From assembly GCA_900469445.1 (NCBI GenBank), contig UBXM01000028.1, positions 1 to 62,414 on the forward strand: a DNA stretch of 62,414 nt. The letters are read 5' to 3'. The translations under genes were made by a program, and so were the position numbers. The DNA comes from Hyphomicrobiales bacterium. GTDB taxonomy: Bacteria > Pseudomonadota > Alphaproteobacteria > Rhizobiales > Rhizobiaceae. Below, piece after piece: positions 44,365-52,961 of this stretch. The notes beneath the pieces were generated by a model. That model was not told the DNA's origin and ran no database searches. It worked only from the letters and a program-made list of their open reading frames with translations. Numbering within the stretch: position 1 is the first letter of the stretch; the number at the start of each line of letters is the position of its first letter.

Positions 44365-44658
44365 TTACGTGTCTGAGGGTAGATTAAAGATCTGGCGGCT
44401 AATGATGCTGAGGCCACGATCAGGTCTTATTCGGTATCGCTCAACAACTCGGGTTCCGAAGCTATCGGTGAATTCATGGTCGAAGCTACTTCCGGCAGGC
44501 GACTTTGTAAGCCGGCTTCCGGGTTGCCCACCATATGTGATGCTGCCTGGAATAGGCTGGATGTCGGGTCCGAAAGTGCGCGCAGCTTACTCCGGATCGG
44601 CGGCGGTGCTGCAGGCTGAAAGCATGGTGCCAGCAAAAAAAATCAAAGCTTTTTTCAT
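44365..44658 (-). pseudogene. Small lipoprotein interrupted by one in-frame stop
   Basis: The reading frame starts MKKALIFFAGTMLSACSTAA, a lipoprotein signal with lipobox LSAC. Codon 24 is TAA (44587-44589). After it the frame stays open for 73 more codons (FGPDIQPIPGSITYGGQPGS ... VVERYRIRPD ... RQIFNLPSDT) to the natural stop at 44365. The intact-looking remainder suggests a recent nonsense mutation or sequencing error. The first 23 codons could still be made. Confidence 0.65.
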
Positions 44659-44760
44659 CGTAGAGCCTCACAGTCTTTTTCTTGCATTCAGCCAGTGCGG
44701 CGGACTTGCGCTCCGGTTGGCTCATCTTCCGGTTTTGTCATTAGCATTTCTTTGAAACGA

Positions 44761-44838
44761 TTAGCCTTTGGCGAGGTAGAAGACGACGCTGCCAGCTATG
44801 ATGACGGCGAGTATAATCGCGGTAGCTCTGACCGGCAT
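44761..44838 (-). CDS. Micro membrane protein (25 aa)
   Basis: The 25 residues start MPVRATA and continue as one hydrophobic helix IILAVIIAGSVVFYLAKG. AGGGCGGCA precedes the ATG. It belongs to the set of tiny single-helix proteins seen in this accessory block. Confidence 0.5.
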   Translation of the reverse strand: MPVRATAIILAVIIAGSVVFYLAKG

Positions 44839-44910
44839 TGCCGCCCTGACTTTGAAATATCAGGAGCCACCATTCGGGCCCCTGGTTTCCGTGCGCCCTT
44901 TCTCGTCCAA

Positions 44911-45063
44911 TCAAATGAGGCCATAAACGACAAAGCCGAGAAACAGGGCAGCAACAAAGATCGCCCCGATCGCGATCAGACCAACGCTGCCGCCGCCAAA
45001 CTTTGGCCTCGCAGGTGGCCGTGAGGCCTCAACCTTGTCACGGAGAGAATTTTTATCGGTCAT
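44911..45063 (-). CDS. Small single-pass membrane protein (50 aa)
   Basis: It begins MTDKNSLRDKVEASRPPARP, then a glycine hinge and a transmembrane helix VGLIAIGAIFVAALFLGFVV, ending YGLI. The ATG at 45061-45063 follows GGAGGTCTCG, a strong site. Tail-anchored topology is likely. Function unknown. Confidence 0.7.
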   Translation of the reverse strand: MTDKNSLRDKVEASRPPARPKFGGGSVGLIAIGAIFVAALFLGFVVYGLI

Positions 45064-45084
45064 CGAGACCTCCTACCGCTTTCG

Positions 45085-45291
45085 CTATTTGGTTGTCGCT
45101 CCAGGTGCGCCATGGTGATGGTCTGCCTCACGCTCTTGCTTTGGCGTATTGTCCACGTCAACGAAGTCACGGTATCGGCCCTTACCGATCCCGCGGCCCA
45201 CTTCCGGCTGTCCGGTATCCCGCGCCTCAGTTCCGGTCTCTAAACTCGGCCGTGCGGCATTGGCAGAGCGATCCTGGTTTTTCTTTGACAT
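45085..45291 (-). CDS. Small polar hypothetical protein (68 aa)
   Basis: It begins MSKKNQDRSANAARPSLETG and contains VGRGIGKGRYRDFVDVDNTP and a His-rich end (EADHHHGAPGATTK). It looks intrinsically disordered. GGGAAAAGACCA precedes the ATG. It lies 21 bases upstream of the 50-aa membrane protein gene on the same strand, so the two may be one transcript. Confidence 0.6.
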   Translation of the reverse strand: MSKKNQDRSANAARPSLETGTEARDTGQPEVGRGIGKGRYRDFVDVDNTPKQEREADHHHGAPGATTK

Positions 45292-45525
45292 TGGTCTTTT
45301 CCCTTATAACCCGGCACGAACAAATGTCGGTGGGGATAGTTCCTTAAGAGCTCGAACTTCGACGAAGTCGTGCGCGCTGGAACAGCAACGCGGCCATAGC
45401 TATCGTTCGGCGCCGGTCTCGCCACCCAGGCACCGAACGCGCCGCGTGAGGGAACTCAAGCGAGGAAAGGCGGTTTCCCCTGTGACCATCCCTGAATAGT
45501 GACTGCCCGCCTAGAAGGATTGATC

Positions 45526-46347
45526 ATGGACGAAGAACAGAAACTTATTGTCAGCACAATCGGCGTGGCTTCCGACTTCAATGCTGAACAAGAGGTGTTA
45601 AGGCGCGCTGAGTTTCTACGCGACTATTTACAGAAGGCATCCTGCCGGACATTCGTTTTGGGCATAAGCGGCGGTGTCGACTCTCTTGCTGCGGGTCTAC
45701 TAGCACAGCGCGCAGTCGCGAGACTTCGCGACGAGGGATATGAGGCCAGATTTATAGCGGTCCGCCTGCCCTACGGCGTCCAGGCCGATGAGGCGGATGC
45801 TCGGAAATCTCTTGCAGTAATCAAACCTGATCGTGTCGTTACAATCGATATCAAACCAGCCGCTGACGCCATGCTAGCTGCCGTTATGGCCGATGGTGCG
45901 GATCTGGTTGATCCAGCTCGGAAAGACTTCCACTTCGGAAACATCAAGGCCCGCCAACGCATGATCGCGCAATATGCTTTGGCAGGTGCAACGGGTGGGT
46001 TGGTGATCGGGACTGATCAGGCGGCTGAAGCGCTAATGGGGTTCTTCACCAAGTTCGGGGATGGAGCAGCTGACGTCCTTCCGCTCGCAGGTCTGACGAA
46101 ACGGCGGGTAAGGGCAGTCGCGGAACACATGGGCGCTCCGTTGGAGCTGGTGTTTAAGGTGCCAACCGCGGATCTCGAATCTGAGAGGCCGCTTCGTCCC
46201 GACGAAGAGGTCTATGGCGTCAGTTACAAAGAGATTGACGATTTCCTTGAAGGCAAGCCGGTTGGACAGCGCGCCCGTAACCTTATTTTAAAGACGTATC
46301 GCGCGAGCGCGCACAAACGCTCCCTTCCCGTCGCCGCGACTGAATGA
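45526..46347 (+). CDS. nadE: NH3-dependent NAD synthetase
   Basis: The 273-residue enzyme amidates deamido-NAD to NAD with ammonia and ATP. The ATP pyrophosphatase P-loop SGGVDS is at residues 48-53, and the NAD synthetase motifs [20 protein letters not shown] and [27 protein letters not shown] are present. The length matches the short ammonia-dependent form. The ATG at 45526 follows AGAAGGATTGATC. About 120 bases downstream on the same strand lies a nicotinamidase-like hydrolase, suggesting a plasmid NAD-salvage module. No adenylyltransferase or phosphoribosyltransferase gene is nearby. Confidence 0.93.
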   Translation: MDEEQKLIVSTIGVASDFNAEQEVLRRAEFLRDYLQKASCRTFVLGISGGVDSLAAGLLAQRAVARLRDEGYEARFIAVRLPYGVQADEADARKSLAVIKPDRVVTIDIKPAADAMLAAVMADGADLVDPARKDFHFGNIKARQRMIAQYALAGATGGLVIGTDQAAEALMGFFTKFGDGAADVLPLAGLTKRRVRAVAEHMGAPLELVFKVPTADLESERPLRPDEEVYGVSYKEIDDFLEGKPVGQRARNLILKTYRASAHKRSLPVAATE

Positions 46348-46466
46348 AGCTAGCAGAACCCAGCTGGCGAAATCGTTGCGCGGAGCTATCCGACGAGATG
46401 GTCTTGTCTGTGTGATGCATTGGAACCAACTGCCGTTTTTGCGGTTCGTGGCGACGGAGGCGAGCC

Positions 46467-47045
46467 ATGACTTATAGGAACTGGATCCACCTGTGCATTG
46501 ATATGCAGCGGATGTTCGCGGAAGAAACACCATGGCACGTGCCTTGGATGCGCAATGTCTCCCCTCAAGTGCTGGAGGTCGCTCAGCGACACCCCCATCG
46601 GACAATCTTCACACGTTTCGTTCCGCCCCAGCGTGCGGAGGACATGTCCGGCACTTGGCGCGCCTACTATGAAAAGTGGGAGATGATGACGGTTGAGACG
46701 CTCGGCTCTGACTTGGTTGATCTCGTTCCATCCCTGAAGTCATTGGTCCCCCCAGCGAGGATCTTCGACAAGATGACTTACTCACCATGGACGACAGGGG
46801 AACTCCATCGGGTCATAACTGGTGAGGGGGTCGACACATTGGTCGTCACAGGCGGTGAAACCGACGTATGCGTGTTGGCGGCTGCTATTGGCGCCATAGA
46901 CCTCGGGTACCGGGTCATCCTCCTTAAAGACGCGGTTTGTAGCGGCGCTGACGAGACTCATGACGCCTCGCTTGAACTTTTAGGTGATAGGTTCTCAGTC
47001 CAGTTGCAAATCTCGTCGACCGAGGAATTTCTTGGCCGGAACTGA
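46467..47045 (+). CDS. Isochorismatase-family cysteine hydrolase (nicotinamidase-like)
   Basis: The 192-residue protein has the family triad: Asp12 in HLCIDMQRMF, Lys102 in FDKMTYSPW and Cys135 in GGETDVCVLAAA. It therefore should be a catalytically intact amidase. Nicotinamidase or a related small-amide hydrolase is plausible but the substrate is not fixed by sequence. Pairing with nadE supports nicotinamide salvage (inference). A C-terminal remnant of a close paralogue is found at 55170-55361. Confidence 0.85.
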   Translation: MTYRNWIHLCIDMQRMFAEETPWHVPWMRNVSPQVLEVAQRHPHRTIFTRFVPPQRAEDMSGTWRAYYEKWEMMTVETLGSDLVDLVPSLKSLVPPARIFDKMTYSPWTTGELHRVITGEGVDTLVVTGGETDVCVLAAAIGAIDLGYRVILLKDAVCSGADETHDASLELLGDRFSVQLQISSTEEFLGRN

Positions 47046-47157
47046 ACCGGAGGCGACTGATCTTCTCGAAACCCGGCCTAGAAATGACGTGCAGGCATCG
47101 ACGACCTCGTCCGGCGAAGGCGCTTGACGCAATAATGGTACCGGGCACCTTGGCCGT

Positions 47158-47478
47158 TCAGCACGTTTTCTTAACTGCCGAGCGTGCTACACTCGAATAC
47201 GGACCGGAGGGCTTTCGTTTCGGCCGAACGTATACGCAGCGCCGGGCATCGGTTGGAAGAGCCAGTCTCATAATCAGTTCGGCCTCATCGGCGGCTGCGA
47301 TGAACGCCTTACGCGCTGCATGTGCATTCGAGTGGCCTGAAGTCTGTTTAGCAGCGCTAAAAGCAACACCCATCTTCGATGGGCCACGGGTAAAGCAGTC
47401 TCCCGCGGCTGACTGTTTATCGGGGATAAATGTGAACAGGCTGTTCCAACTTGATCTCAACCGGCACGCTCCAATCAC
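47158..47478 (-). CDS. DUF982-like protein, possibly degraded (up to 106 aa)
   Basis: The C-terminal half contains AHAARKAFIAAADEAELIMR, matching the E-A-R-x-AF-x-AA-x-EA signature of DUF982, but the central WPxxxGxxY block is missing. No strong ribosome binding site is visible. It may be a relic. Only weak support. Confidence 0.35.
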   Translation of the reverse strand: MIGACRLRSSWNSLFTFIPDKQSAAGDCFTRGPSKMGVAFSAAKQTSGHSNAHAARKAFIAAADEAELIMRLALPTDARRCVYVRPKRKPSGPYSSVARSAVKKTC

Positions 47479-48243
47479 CAGGCATCGAAGAAACTCCTCT
47501 AGCAGGCCGACTTAATTCGTTCTGCCAGCTTTAGTCCTCTGTCGGTGAAAGATACTCTGTTGGTAGTCGTTTGATTTGATCGAGCCCTCGGCCGGCATCG
47601 AGAATAGCGGGTTGAGAGCTCACCTTGATGCTCAGAATTTACGGATCGGAACAAATTCGCACGCCATTCGACCACATCGACGTCGAAGAGGTGCCACAGA
47701 CGGAGTATTTTTTTATCTTGCCACGGAACTATGTCTGAAACGGTCGGTTCGAGTCTAAGACCGGCAGTCTCCTGTTGGTCCGCAACAAGCACGGTGCCAA
47801 TCCGGCAATGGCTGGTCTAGCATTCAGCACGTCGCATCTAAGCTGTTACGCTGCGGCTTTGCAAGAACGGACCTTTCTCCCAAAGACGCGGCGGGCTGGT
47901 CCGGTGAAAACCGGACCAGTTCTCTTTTCACCAGTTCTCTTCTCACATTCGCCTCTGCTTCTTTACTGAAAGAACTGGATACCGAAGCGTCTGAACAGTT
48001 GCCAATAGGAGTCGGTCTAAAGAGCTTATCGGGGCCCGGGATCGTGGCATTCTCCAACATCTAGGGTAATTCGAGTTGCCTCAAGCGTCCTGAATACAAC
48101 AGCGCTGGACTTCAAAGAAAAGGGCCCGAGTCGACAGCCTATCAGTAATGCATTATATATCGAACCATTACCAACCGAGACCTTGGCGGTGGCGACGGAG
48201 GGTTACTAAGTGCGCTCGCCTTCGAAGAAGAGAGGGGAGCGTC
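47479..48243. other. Mostly non-coding, with a plus-strand terminator
   Basis: A possible minus-strand ORF at 47499-47792 (ending SFTDRGLKLAERIKSAC) resembles a small winged-helix fragment, but has no good start. A plus-strand terminator lies at 47896-47927 with no annotated gene immediately before it. Confidence 0.35.
47896..47927 (+). terminator. Plus-strand terminator with GAAA loop
   Basis: CTGGTCCGGT-GAAA-ACCGGACCAG is a perfect 10-bp stem with a tetraloop, followed by TTCTCTTTTC. The nearest plus-strand gene upstream is the hydrolase ending at 47045, so it may end that transcript or an unannotated RNA. Confidence 0.7.
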
Positions 48244-48651
48244 ATGCCTTCTTCCTTCATTGACAAAAACAACTCCCGCAGGCCTGACCTCCGCCCAATG
48301 TTGCGGGAATGGGCGTCAAGGTTCACACAGGACGCACATCTTCGAGAGCGTATCGTATCCGCGACAATCTCCAAAGTTGTAGACGCGCCCGAACGCCTTA
48401 GTAGCACTTCAATTCGGAGGTCGCTCTACAAGATTGTAGTTCAAACAGCACAGGAAACCGTTGCGTCGATAGACTGGCGCAAAGAACCGCTCGACATAGA
48501 GATTTATCCAGAAGGCGAGTTTTTCATTGTGCGCATGGCAAACGGGTCGACGTCCGACGAGATGAAATTCATCAGCAAACGATCCGCGCTGAAATACGTG
48601 AGAACACTCAAACGGCGGTCTCTGATCACGCGGAAGACGAAGCCGAAATAG
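48244..48651 (+). CDS. Hypothetical protein with sigma-region-2-like N-terminus (135 aa)
   Basis: The product begins MPSSFIDKNNSRRPDLRPML. The segment LREWASRFTQDAHLRERIVS, then ATISKVVDAPERLSSTSIRR, resembles region 2 of ECF sigma factors, but region 4 is absent. The C-terminal half is beta-rich and basic (KYVRTLKRRSLITRKTKPK). The ATG at 48244 follows AGAGGGGAGCGTC. It may be a degenerate regulator or an unrelated protein; low certainty on function, moderate on being coding. Confidence 0.5.
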   Translation: MPSSFIDKNNSRRPDLRPMLREWASRFTQDAHLRERIVSATISKVVDAPERLSSTSIRRSLYKIVVQTAQETVASIDWRKEPLDIEIYPEGEFFIVRMANGSTSDEMKFISKRSALKYVRTLKRRSLITRKTKPK

Positions 48652-48854
48652 GGGCGCCTGGGGCCTAATTCCTCAAATCGGAGTACACGTGTTTGCAATG
48701 GCTGATGACTTTGGTTGCATCTTCGCCTCAGCAGATCAGAGTTGCAACGGCGGTCTTTGGATCCTCAGCCATAATGCTTAGGCTCCCGCACTTGATAATC
48801 AAAGGTGGTCCGCCTGCACCTTGGACTGCCTCGATTGAGATACAGTCGGCCCGT

Positions 48855-48953
48855 TCATTGAATGGGTCCCGTCATCCAGAGTGAGAGTGCTATAATCAGA
48901 AGAAGCGCAGCGTTTAGTCCGCAGTAGAACGCGAAACCGTGATTTTTGTGCAT
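48855..48953 (-). CDS. Micro membrane protein (32 aa)
   Basis: The product starts MHKNHGFAFYCGLNAALLLI and ends IALSLWMTGPIQ, forming one hydrophobic helix. TTTGGAGGATTTACT precedes the ATG at 48951-48953, a strong ribosome binding site. Another member of the tiny-membrane-protein set. Confidence 0.65.
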   Translation of the reverse strand: MHKNHGFAFYCGLNAALLLIIALSLWMTGPIQ

Positions 48954-49424
48954 AGTAAATCCTCCAAATTCCTAACAAACATGCTGGGCGGAGGTTCCGG
49001 CGTCGATGATCGCGTTGGTAACGACCAGAAAAAAGCGATGAAAGAATGCTTCGTTTTGCCAAGGCACATTCGCAGACATCAGATATAAATTTGAAATCAT
49101 TGAAGCCGGCAGATCGCATACTGGTTTTTGCTCACCGTTGCGTACTGGCCCGGTTCCTGCCAGGCCACATCGGTAAAACAAGCGGCTAGTCATTCTCCGG
49201 GAGCACCCCGCGATCTGTAGCAACCGATCGTGGCCAAGCCATTAACTCGACCGCGAGGTGTGCAGACACCCTACAAGATGCTTATCAGCAAGACAGCTTG
49301 GCAAAGGCTGTGGCCTTGAAGCCGTCAGTCGGCCCATCGCTTTTGTTGAATAGGCTGACTTACCTAGAGGGGTTCGCCGTGCGCAGGCAGTGGGTAGCAT
49401 GCCCGCAACGTTCTCTCGGCTGCT
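48954..49424. other. Intergenic region, no recognised gene
   Basis: About 470 bases with no convincing coding region or structured element. Confidence 0.3.
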
Positions 49425-49725
49425 CGTACAGTTGAGGCGGCAACCGGTCACGACTTCACTGCTGGATTAAAATGCGCAACGAATTTGAGCGGCAACGCCT
49501 TGGGCCAGCGGGGAGGTGAGCGATCTTCCGTTGGCCCGACGCACCAAGCCTGCTAGGTGAGCTTCGAGGTGAGGGCGCATGCGCGTTTTCGCCTGTGCTT
49601 TGGTTGGAGCAGGTGGCGCAGGATTTCGACATCCTGATCAGTCAAGTCTAAGCCAGTTCGTCACGCCGCTCGGACGCGAGGCGGCAACCGTGTCGAGTTC
49701 TTCTACCCGAACCCGTGTTGAGTGA
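49425..49725 (-). pseudogene. Tyrosine integrase remnant, N-terminal part
   Basis: DNA from about 49425 to 49725 aligns with 57880-58200 of the intact integrase: blocks such as ATGCGCAACGAATTTGAGCG (intact ATGCGCAACAAATTTCAGCA), GAGGTGAGGGCGC, TTTCGACATCCTG and GTTCGTCACGCCGCTC. The frame is broken. Together with the C-terminal remnant at 41745-42150 it represents one decayed integrase gene with about 0.4 kb of its middle missing and 7.3 kb between the halves. Confidence 0.7.
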
Positions 49726-49866
49726 CTTAAATTCTGCTGCCCCCGCGGACAAACTGTCGCGCGGGATCGTAAACAGGCGGACAGACTCATGGGGTTCATT
49801 ACATCGTTGGTTAACCGTAACGGTTTCCACGTTTGTAAGGCCGGTATGTTAGAACTCGTTCATTGA

Positions 49867-51834
49867 ATGATGGACATGCTTATGAATATGCAGATTGCTC
49901 GACGCAGATTTCGGGATTTCATGTCGGTGCAACGCGATAATCCTGAGCTCCTTAAAGCTCAGTATCGGGCTTTTACCCGCCAGATGCCGATGATGTATTT
50001 CATCCTGCTTACGAGCAGCTGGGCGCTCGCGATGACTCACATGAAGCTCGCACCGCCATGGTTGACAGTGGGCGTTCCGACACTATTGACATTCGGCTGC
50101 CTGCTGCGCGTATTTTTCTGGTACCGGACCAGAAATTTTGATCCGACACCCGAGCTTGCGTATTTCGCGCTCCTGCGCACCAACCGGCTTGCGGGTGGCA
50201 TCGCCGTAGCATTCACCCTCTGGTCGTTCGCGCTTGTCCCTTATGGAGATGCCTACACCCGCTCGCATGTCGCTTTCTACATGGCAATCACGGTAATTTC
50301 CTGCATCTTCTGCTTGATGTATCTGCGTTCGGCTGCCTTTATAGTGACGCTCATCGTCAATGGTGCGTTTATCGCCTTTTTCATATCGACGGCGCAGCCG
50401 ACGTTCGTCGCGATCGCGGTCAACGTGTTTCTGGTCTGCACCGGTATGATGTCGATACTTCTAACCAACTATCGAAATTTTGAGAGCATGGTCGTCTCGA
50501 AGCAGCGAAGCGACGCGCTGAGTGCCGAAAATTTCAGGCTCGCTAATCTTGATAGCCTGACGGGCCTTGCCAACCGGCGCGCTTTTTTTGCGCAATTGGA
50601 AGCAGAACTGGAGAAAGCGCGCGCGAACGGTCAGCGACTGGCACTGGGTGTCATGGATATTGATGGCTTCAAGCCCGTCAACGATCTTTATGGTCACTCT
50701 GTGGGCGACCGGCTGCTGGTCGAGGTCGCCAACCGACTGTCCGGGCTTCTGAAGGCAAGCACAGCTTTCCGACTGGGAGGCGACGAGTTCGCAATCATTG
50801 CTCCAGTACCGCCGGAAGACGATGAGCTCGTGTCTAATGCAAATGCCATTTCAGCACAGCTGAAGGAGGCGTATCAAATGCCAGAAGGCATGATACATGT
50901 CTCAGCATCGATGGGCATTGCGGTTTTCCCAGATCTGGCGCTGAGCCGCGAGCAGTTGTTCGACCGGGCGGACTACGCGCTCTACCATGCCAAGAACAAA
51001 CGCCGCGGTGGCGCGGTTCTCTTCAATGCCGATCATGCAAAGCAGATCAACTGCGATGCCAAGGTCGAAAGTTTGCTGAAACAGGCCGATCTGGAAAAAG
51101 AGCTCTCCGTTGTCTTCCAACCCATTGTCGATATTCGCGACCACGCGACCATTGGCTTTGAAGCCCTGGCGAGATGGGACAGTCCGGCCCTGGGGAGGGT
51201 CTCTCCTGCCCGTTTCATCCCGATCGCTGAACGAGCCGGCATGGTGGGGACCCTAACGAGACCTCTCTTGAGGAAGGCGCTCAACGCGGCTTTTGAATGG
51301 GATCCATCCTTGCGGCTCGCCTTCAACCTCTCGGCCCACGACTTGAATTCGAGCGAAGGGCTACTGGGGGTTATCGACATTATCTTGAGCAGCGGCTTCG
51401 ATCCGAGGCGCCTCGATCTTGAAATTACAGAGACTGCCTTCACCCACGACTTTGAGCAAGTCACACAATCGGTCGAGACCTTGCGCCGACTCGGCTGTGG
51501 CATATCGCTCGATGATTTCGGAACGGGGTATTCGAGCCTCACACGACTGCACGCGCTGCCGCTGACAAAGTTTAAGATCGACCGGAGTTTCGTCACGAAC
51601 TTGCATCAGAGGCCGGCGAGCTACAAGATCGTAAAATCACTTCTGACCCTCAGTGCCGACATGGGACTTGATTGCGTTATCGAAGGCGTCGAGACGGAAG
51701 ATGAGCTGACGGCTATCGGAGCCTTGGGCGGTACGAGTGTTCAGGGATATTTGTTCTCGCCACCATTGCCTGCAGATCAGGTCGTGGAGTTTGCTGCGCG
51801 CAATGGTCGCCGGCCTTGCAAGATCGCGGTTTGA
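49867..51834 (+). CDS. Membrane GGDEF-EAL protein (MASE-like sensor)
   Basis: The 655-residue protein has an N-terminal membrane domain of about six helices (residues 40-205; for example MYFILLTSSWALAMTHMKL, AFYMAITVISCIFCLMYLRS), a GGDEF domain with GGDEF at 304-308, and an EAL domain with FEAL at 431-434 and DDFGTGYSSL. Both catalytic motifs are intact. The membrane part resembles MASE-type integral sensors and lacks a large periplasmic loop, unlike the other GGDEF-EAL protein at 37043-39349. Several Met codons lie near the start; 49867 is the outermost, with no strong ribosome binding site. Confidence 0.9.
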   Translation: MMDMLMNMQIARRRFRDFMSVQRDNPELLKAQYRAFTRQMPMMYFILLTSSWALAMTHMKLAPPWLTVGVPTLLTFGCLLRVFFWYRTRNFDPTPELAYFALLRTNRLAGGIAVAFTLWSFALVPYGDAYTRSHVAFYMAITVISCIFCLMYLRSAAFIVTLIVNGAFIAFFISTAQPTFVAIAVNVFLVCTGMMSILLTNYRNFESMVVSKQRSDALSAENFRLANLDSLTGLANRRAFFAQLEAELEKARANGQRLALGVMDIDGFKPVNDLYGHSVGDRLLVEVANRLSGLLKASTAFRLGGDEFAIIAPVPPEDDELVSNANAISAQLKEAYQMPEGMIHVSASMGIAVFPDLALSREQLFDRADYALYHAKNKRRGGAVLFNADHAKQINCDAKVESLLKQADLEKELSVVFQPIVDIRDHATIGFEALARWDSPALGRVSPARFIPIAERAGMVGTLTRPLLRKALNAAFEWDPSLRLAFNLSAHDLNSSEGLLGVIDIILSSGFDPRRLDLEITETAFTHDFEQVTQSVETLRRLGCGISLDDFGTGYSSLTRLHALPLTKFKIDRSFVTNLHQRPASYKIVKSLLTLSADMGLDCVIEGVETEDELTAIGALGGTSVQGYLFSPPLPADQVVEFAARNGRRPCKIAV

Positions 51835-51836
51835 CG

Positions 51837-52180
51837 GAGGTTGAGCTGTATTATGACAATCTGGCGCTCGCCCGGAAGCGGGAACTAAAACTGGAAGCCG
51901 AAATCGCCGCGGGCGATGGTGCAACGACCGAAACCATGGCGAAGCTCGGTCAACCGATTGCTCTGACATGCCATGACTGTGGCGGCGTTCTTTCGGAGGT
52001 CGCATGCTCGCTCCCGCTTCGCTTTCGCTGCCAGGCAGGCACGCTCCGGCAAGATGCTGCTGGCGGAGCATCAAAGCTCTGTTGATGAAGCGATGCGGGT
52101 TGCATCGAGGATCATCGAGGAGCGCGCCGAGCTCGTCTCACGCATGGGAAGCTTTCTCGGCGATGGCGGCCGCGGGGACA
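51837..52180 (+). pseudogene. CheB-like C-terminal remnant
   Basis: In two frames one reads YYDNLALARKRELKLEAEIA, then LGQPIALTCHDCGGVLSEVA, LPLRFRCQAG, and after a frameshift KMLLAEHQSSVDEAMRVASR and IIEERAELVSRMGS. This matches the C-terminal zinc-ribbon/helical extension of some CheB-type methylesterases (LTCPDCGG...FRCxxGHxY...EEAxWxAxRxLEExA). The catalytic domain is absent. It starts right after the GGDEF-EAL stop. Confidence 0.65.
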
Positions 52181-52467
52181 TGCCGGTCCCCCGGGTCTGG
52201 TAGCTTTAGGTCACTCACCAAAGAACGGTAGTGCGTCACGTCCGCTTGAGGCAGCACGGCTTTCATCCTGTCCCGCGTGGCGATCAGGCGTTCGACGGGC
52301 AAGGAAGATGTGTTGGTGGCGAGATTTCGGATCCGCTCGTCATGGATATCGTCGCTCCAGCGCGCCTCAACGAGACCGTCGAAGGCGCACTGAATCAGGA
52401 CGTTGCGGAGGTGGAATGGATAAAGAACGCAGGCATCATAGACCGCGACAGACGGTTTAGAGGCCAT
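52138..52467 (-). CDS. Truncated PIN-domain protein (109 aa)
   Basis: The product begins MASKPSVAVYDACVLYPFHL with the first acidic residue of a PIN domain, then RWSDDIHDERIRNLATNTSS and LKLPDPGDRHVPAAAIA with the DPxDRHV motif. PIN toxins of this group are about 180-190 residues, so the last third is missing and the protein probably lacks full catalytic residues. It overlaps the small upstream ORF (52457-52615), as toxin follows antitoxin. It could be listed as a pseudogene. Confidence 0.6.
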   Translation of the reverse strand: MASKPSVAVYDACVLYPFHLRNVLIQCAFDGLVEARWSDDIHDERIRNLATNTSSLPVERLIATRDRMKAVLPQADVTHYRSLVSDLKLPDPGDRHVPAAAIAEKASHA

Positions 52468-52615
52468 GGATGTGAAGGAGACCCTCGGTGTCTTCGGCAA
52501 GCAAGTCGATCGCAGCCTGCCAGGTGTCTAGCTTGGTTTTAAGGAAGAGCACATCCTTGAGCAACGCGCGGCGGTCTTTACCGACGTAGCGGAACAGGAG
52601 ATCGCCCCGGTCCAT
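52457..52615 (-). CDS. Small ORF upstream of the PIN protein (52 aa)
   Basis: The frame encodes MDRGDLLFRYVGKDRRALLK and ends IDLLAEDTEGLLHIHGL, overlapping the PIN start by 11 bases. The overlap suggests a former antitoxin or its C-terminal end, but I do not recognise the sequence. Confidence 0.35.
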   Translation of the reverse strand: MDRGDLLFRYVGKDRRALLKDVLFLKTKLDTWQAAIDLLAEDTEGLLHIHGL

Positions 52616-52961
52616 GCGGAAATGTTATTCGAGATCGAGTGCGTGCTTTAGTTCATCAATGCGCTTCGACGCGTCCGCCTTTGTCAGGTCTCTAGCGTAT
52701 ACATCAGGCTGGGGCGCTTGCTCCGACAGGGTTTGAGGTAGGAGTGCTGCGCCCCGGTCATTGGTTCATCGCCGCTGACCCAATCATCGCGGTCCTTTTG
52801 CGTGTTGGACGGCGCATCGACTTTTGGATTGTCACTCACGATGGTCTCTTGGATTTGTTCTCCTAACGTTCCTGGTCCTCGATTGTTCCAGGTTGGCTGA
52901 TCTGGAACCCAGCGACGAACCTCCCGTTTCGCTCAAGTACCCGCAAGCAGGATTACCCGAA
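52616..52961. other. Intergenic region, no recognised gene
   Basis: About 345 bases between the PIN remnant and the DUF72 gene. Nothing is recognised. Confidence 0.3.
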
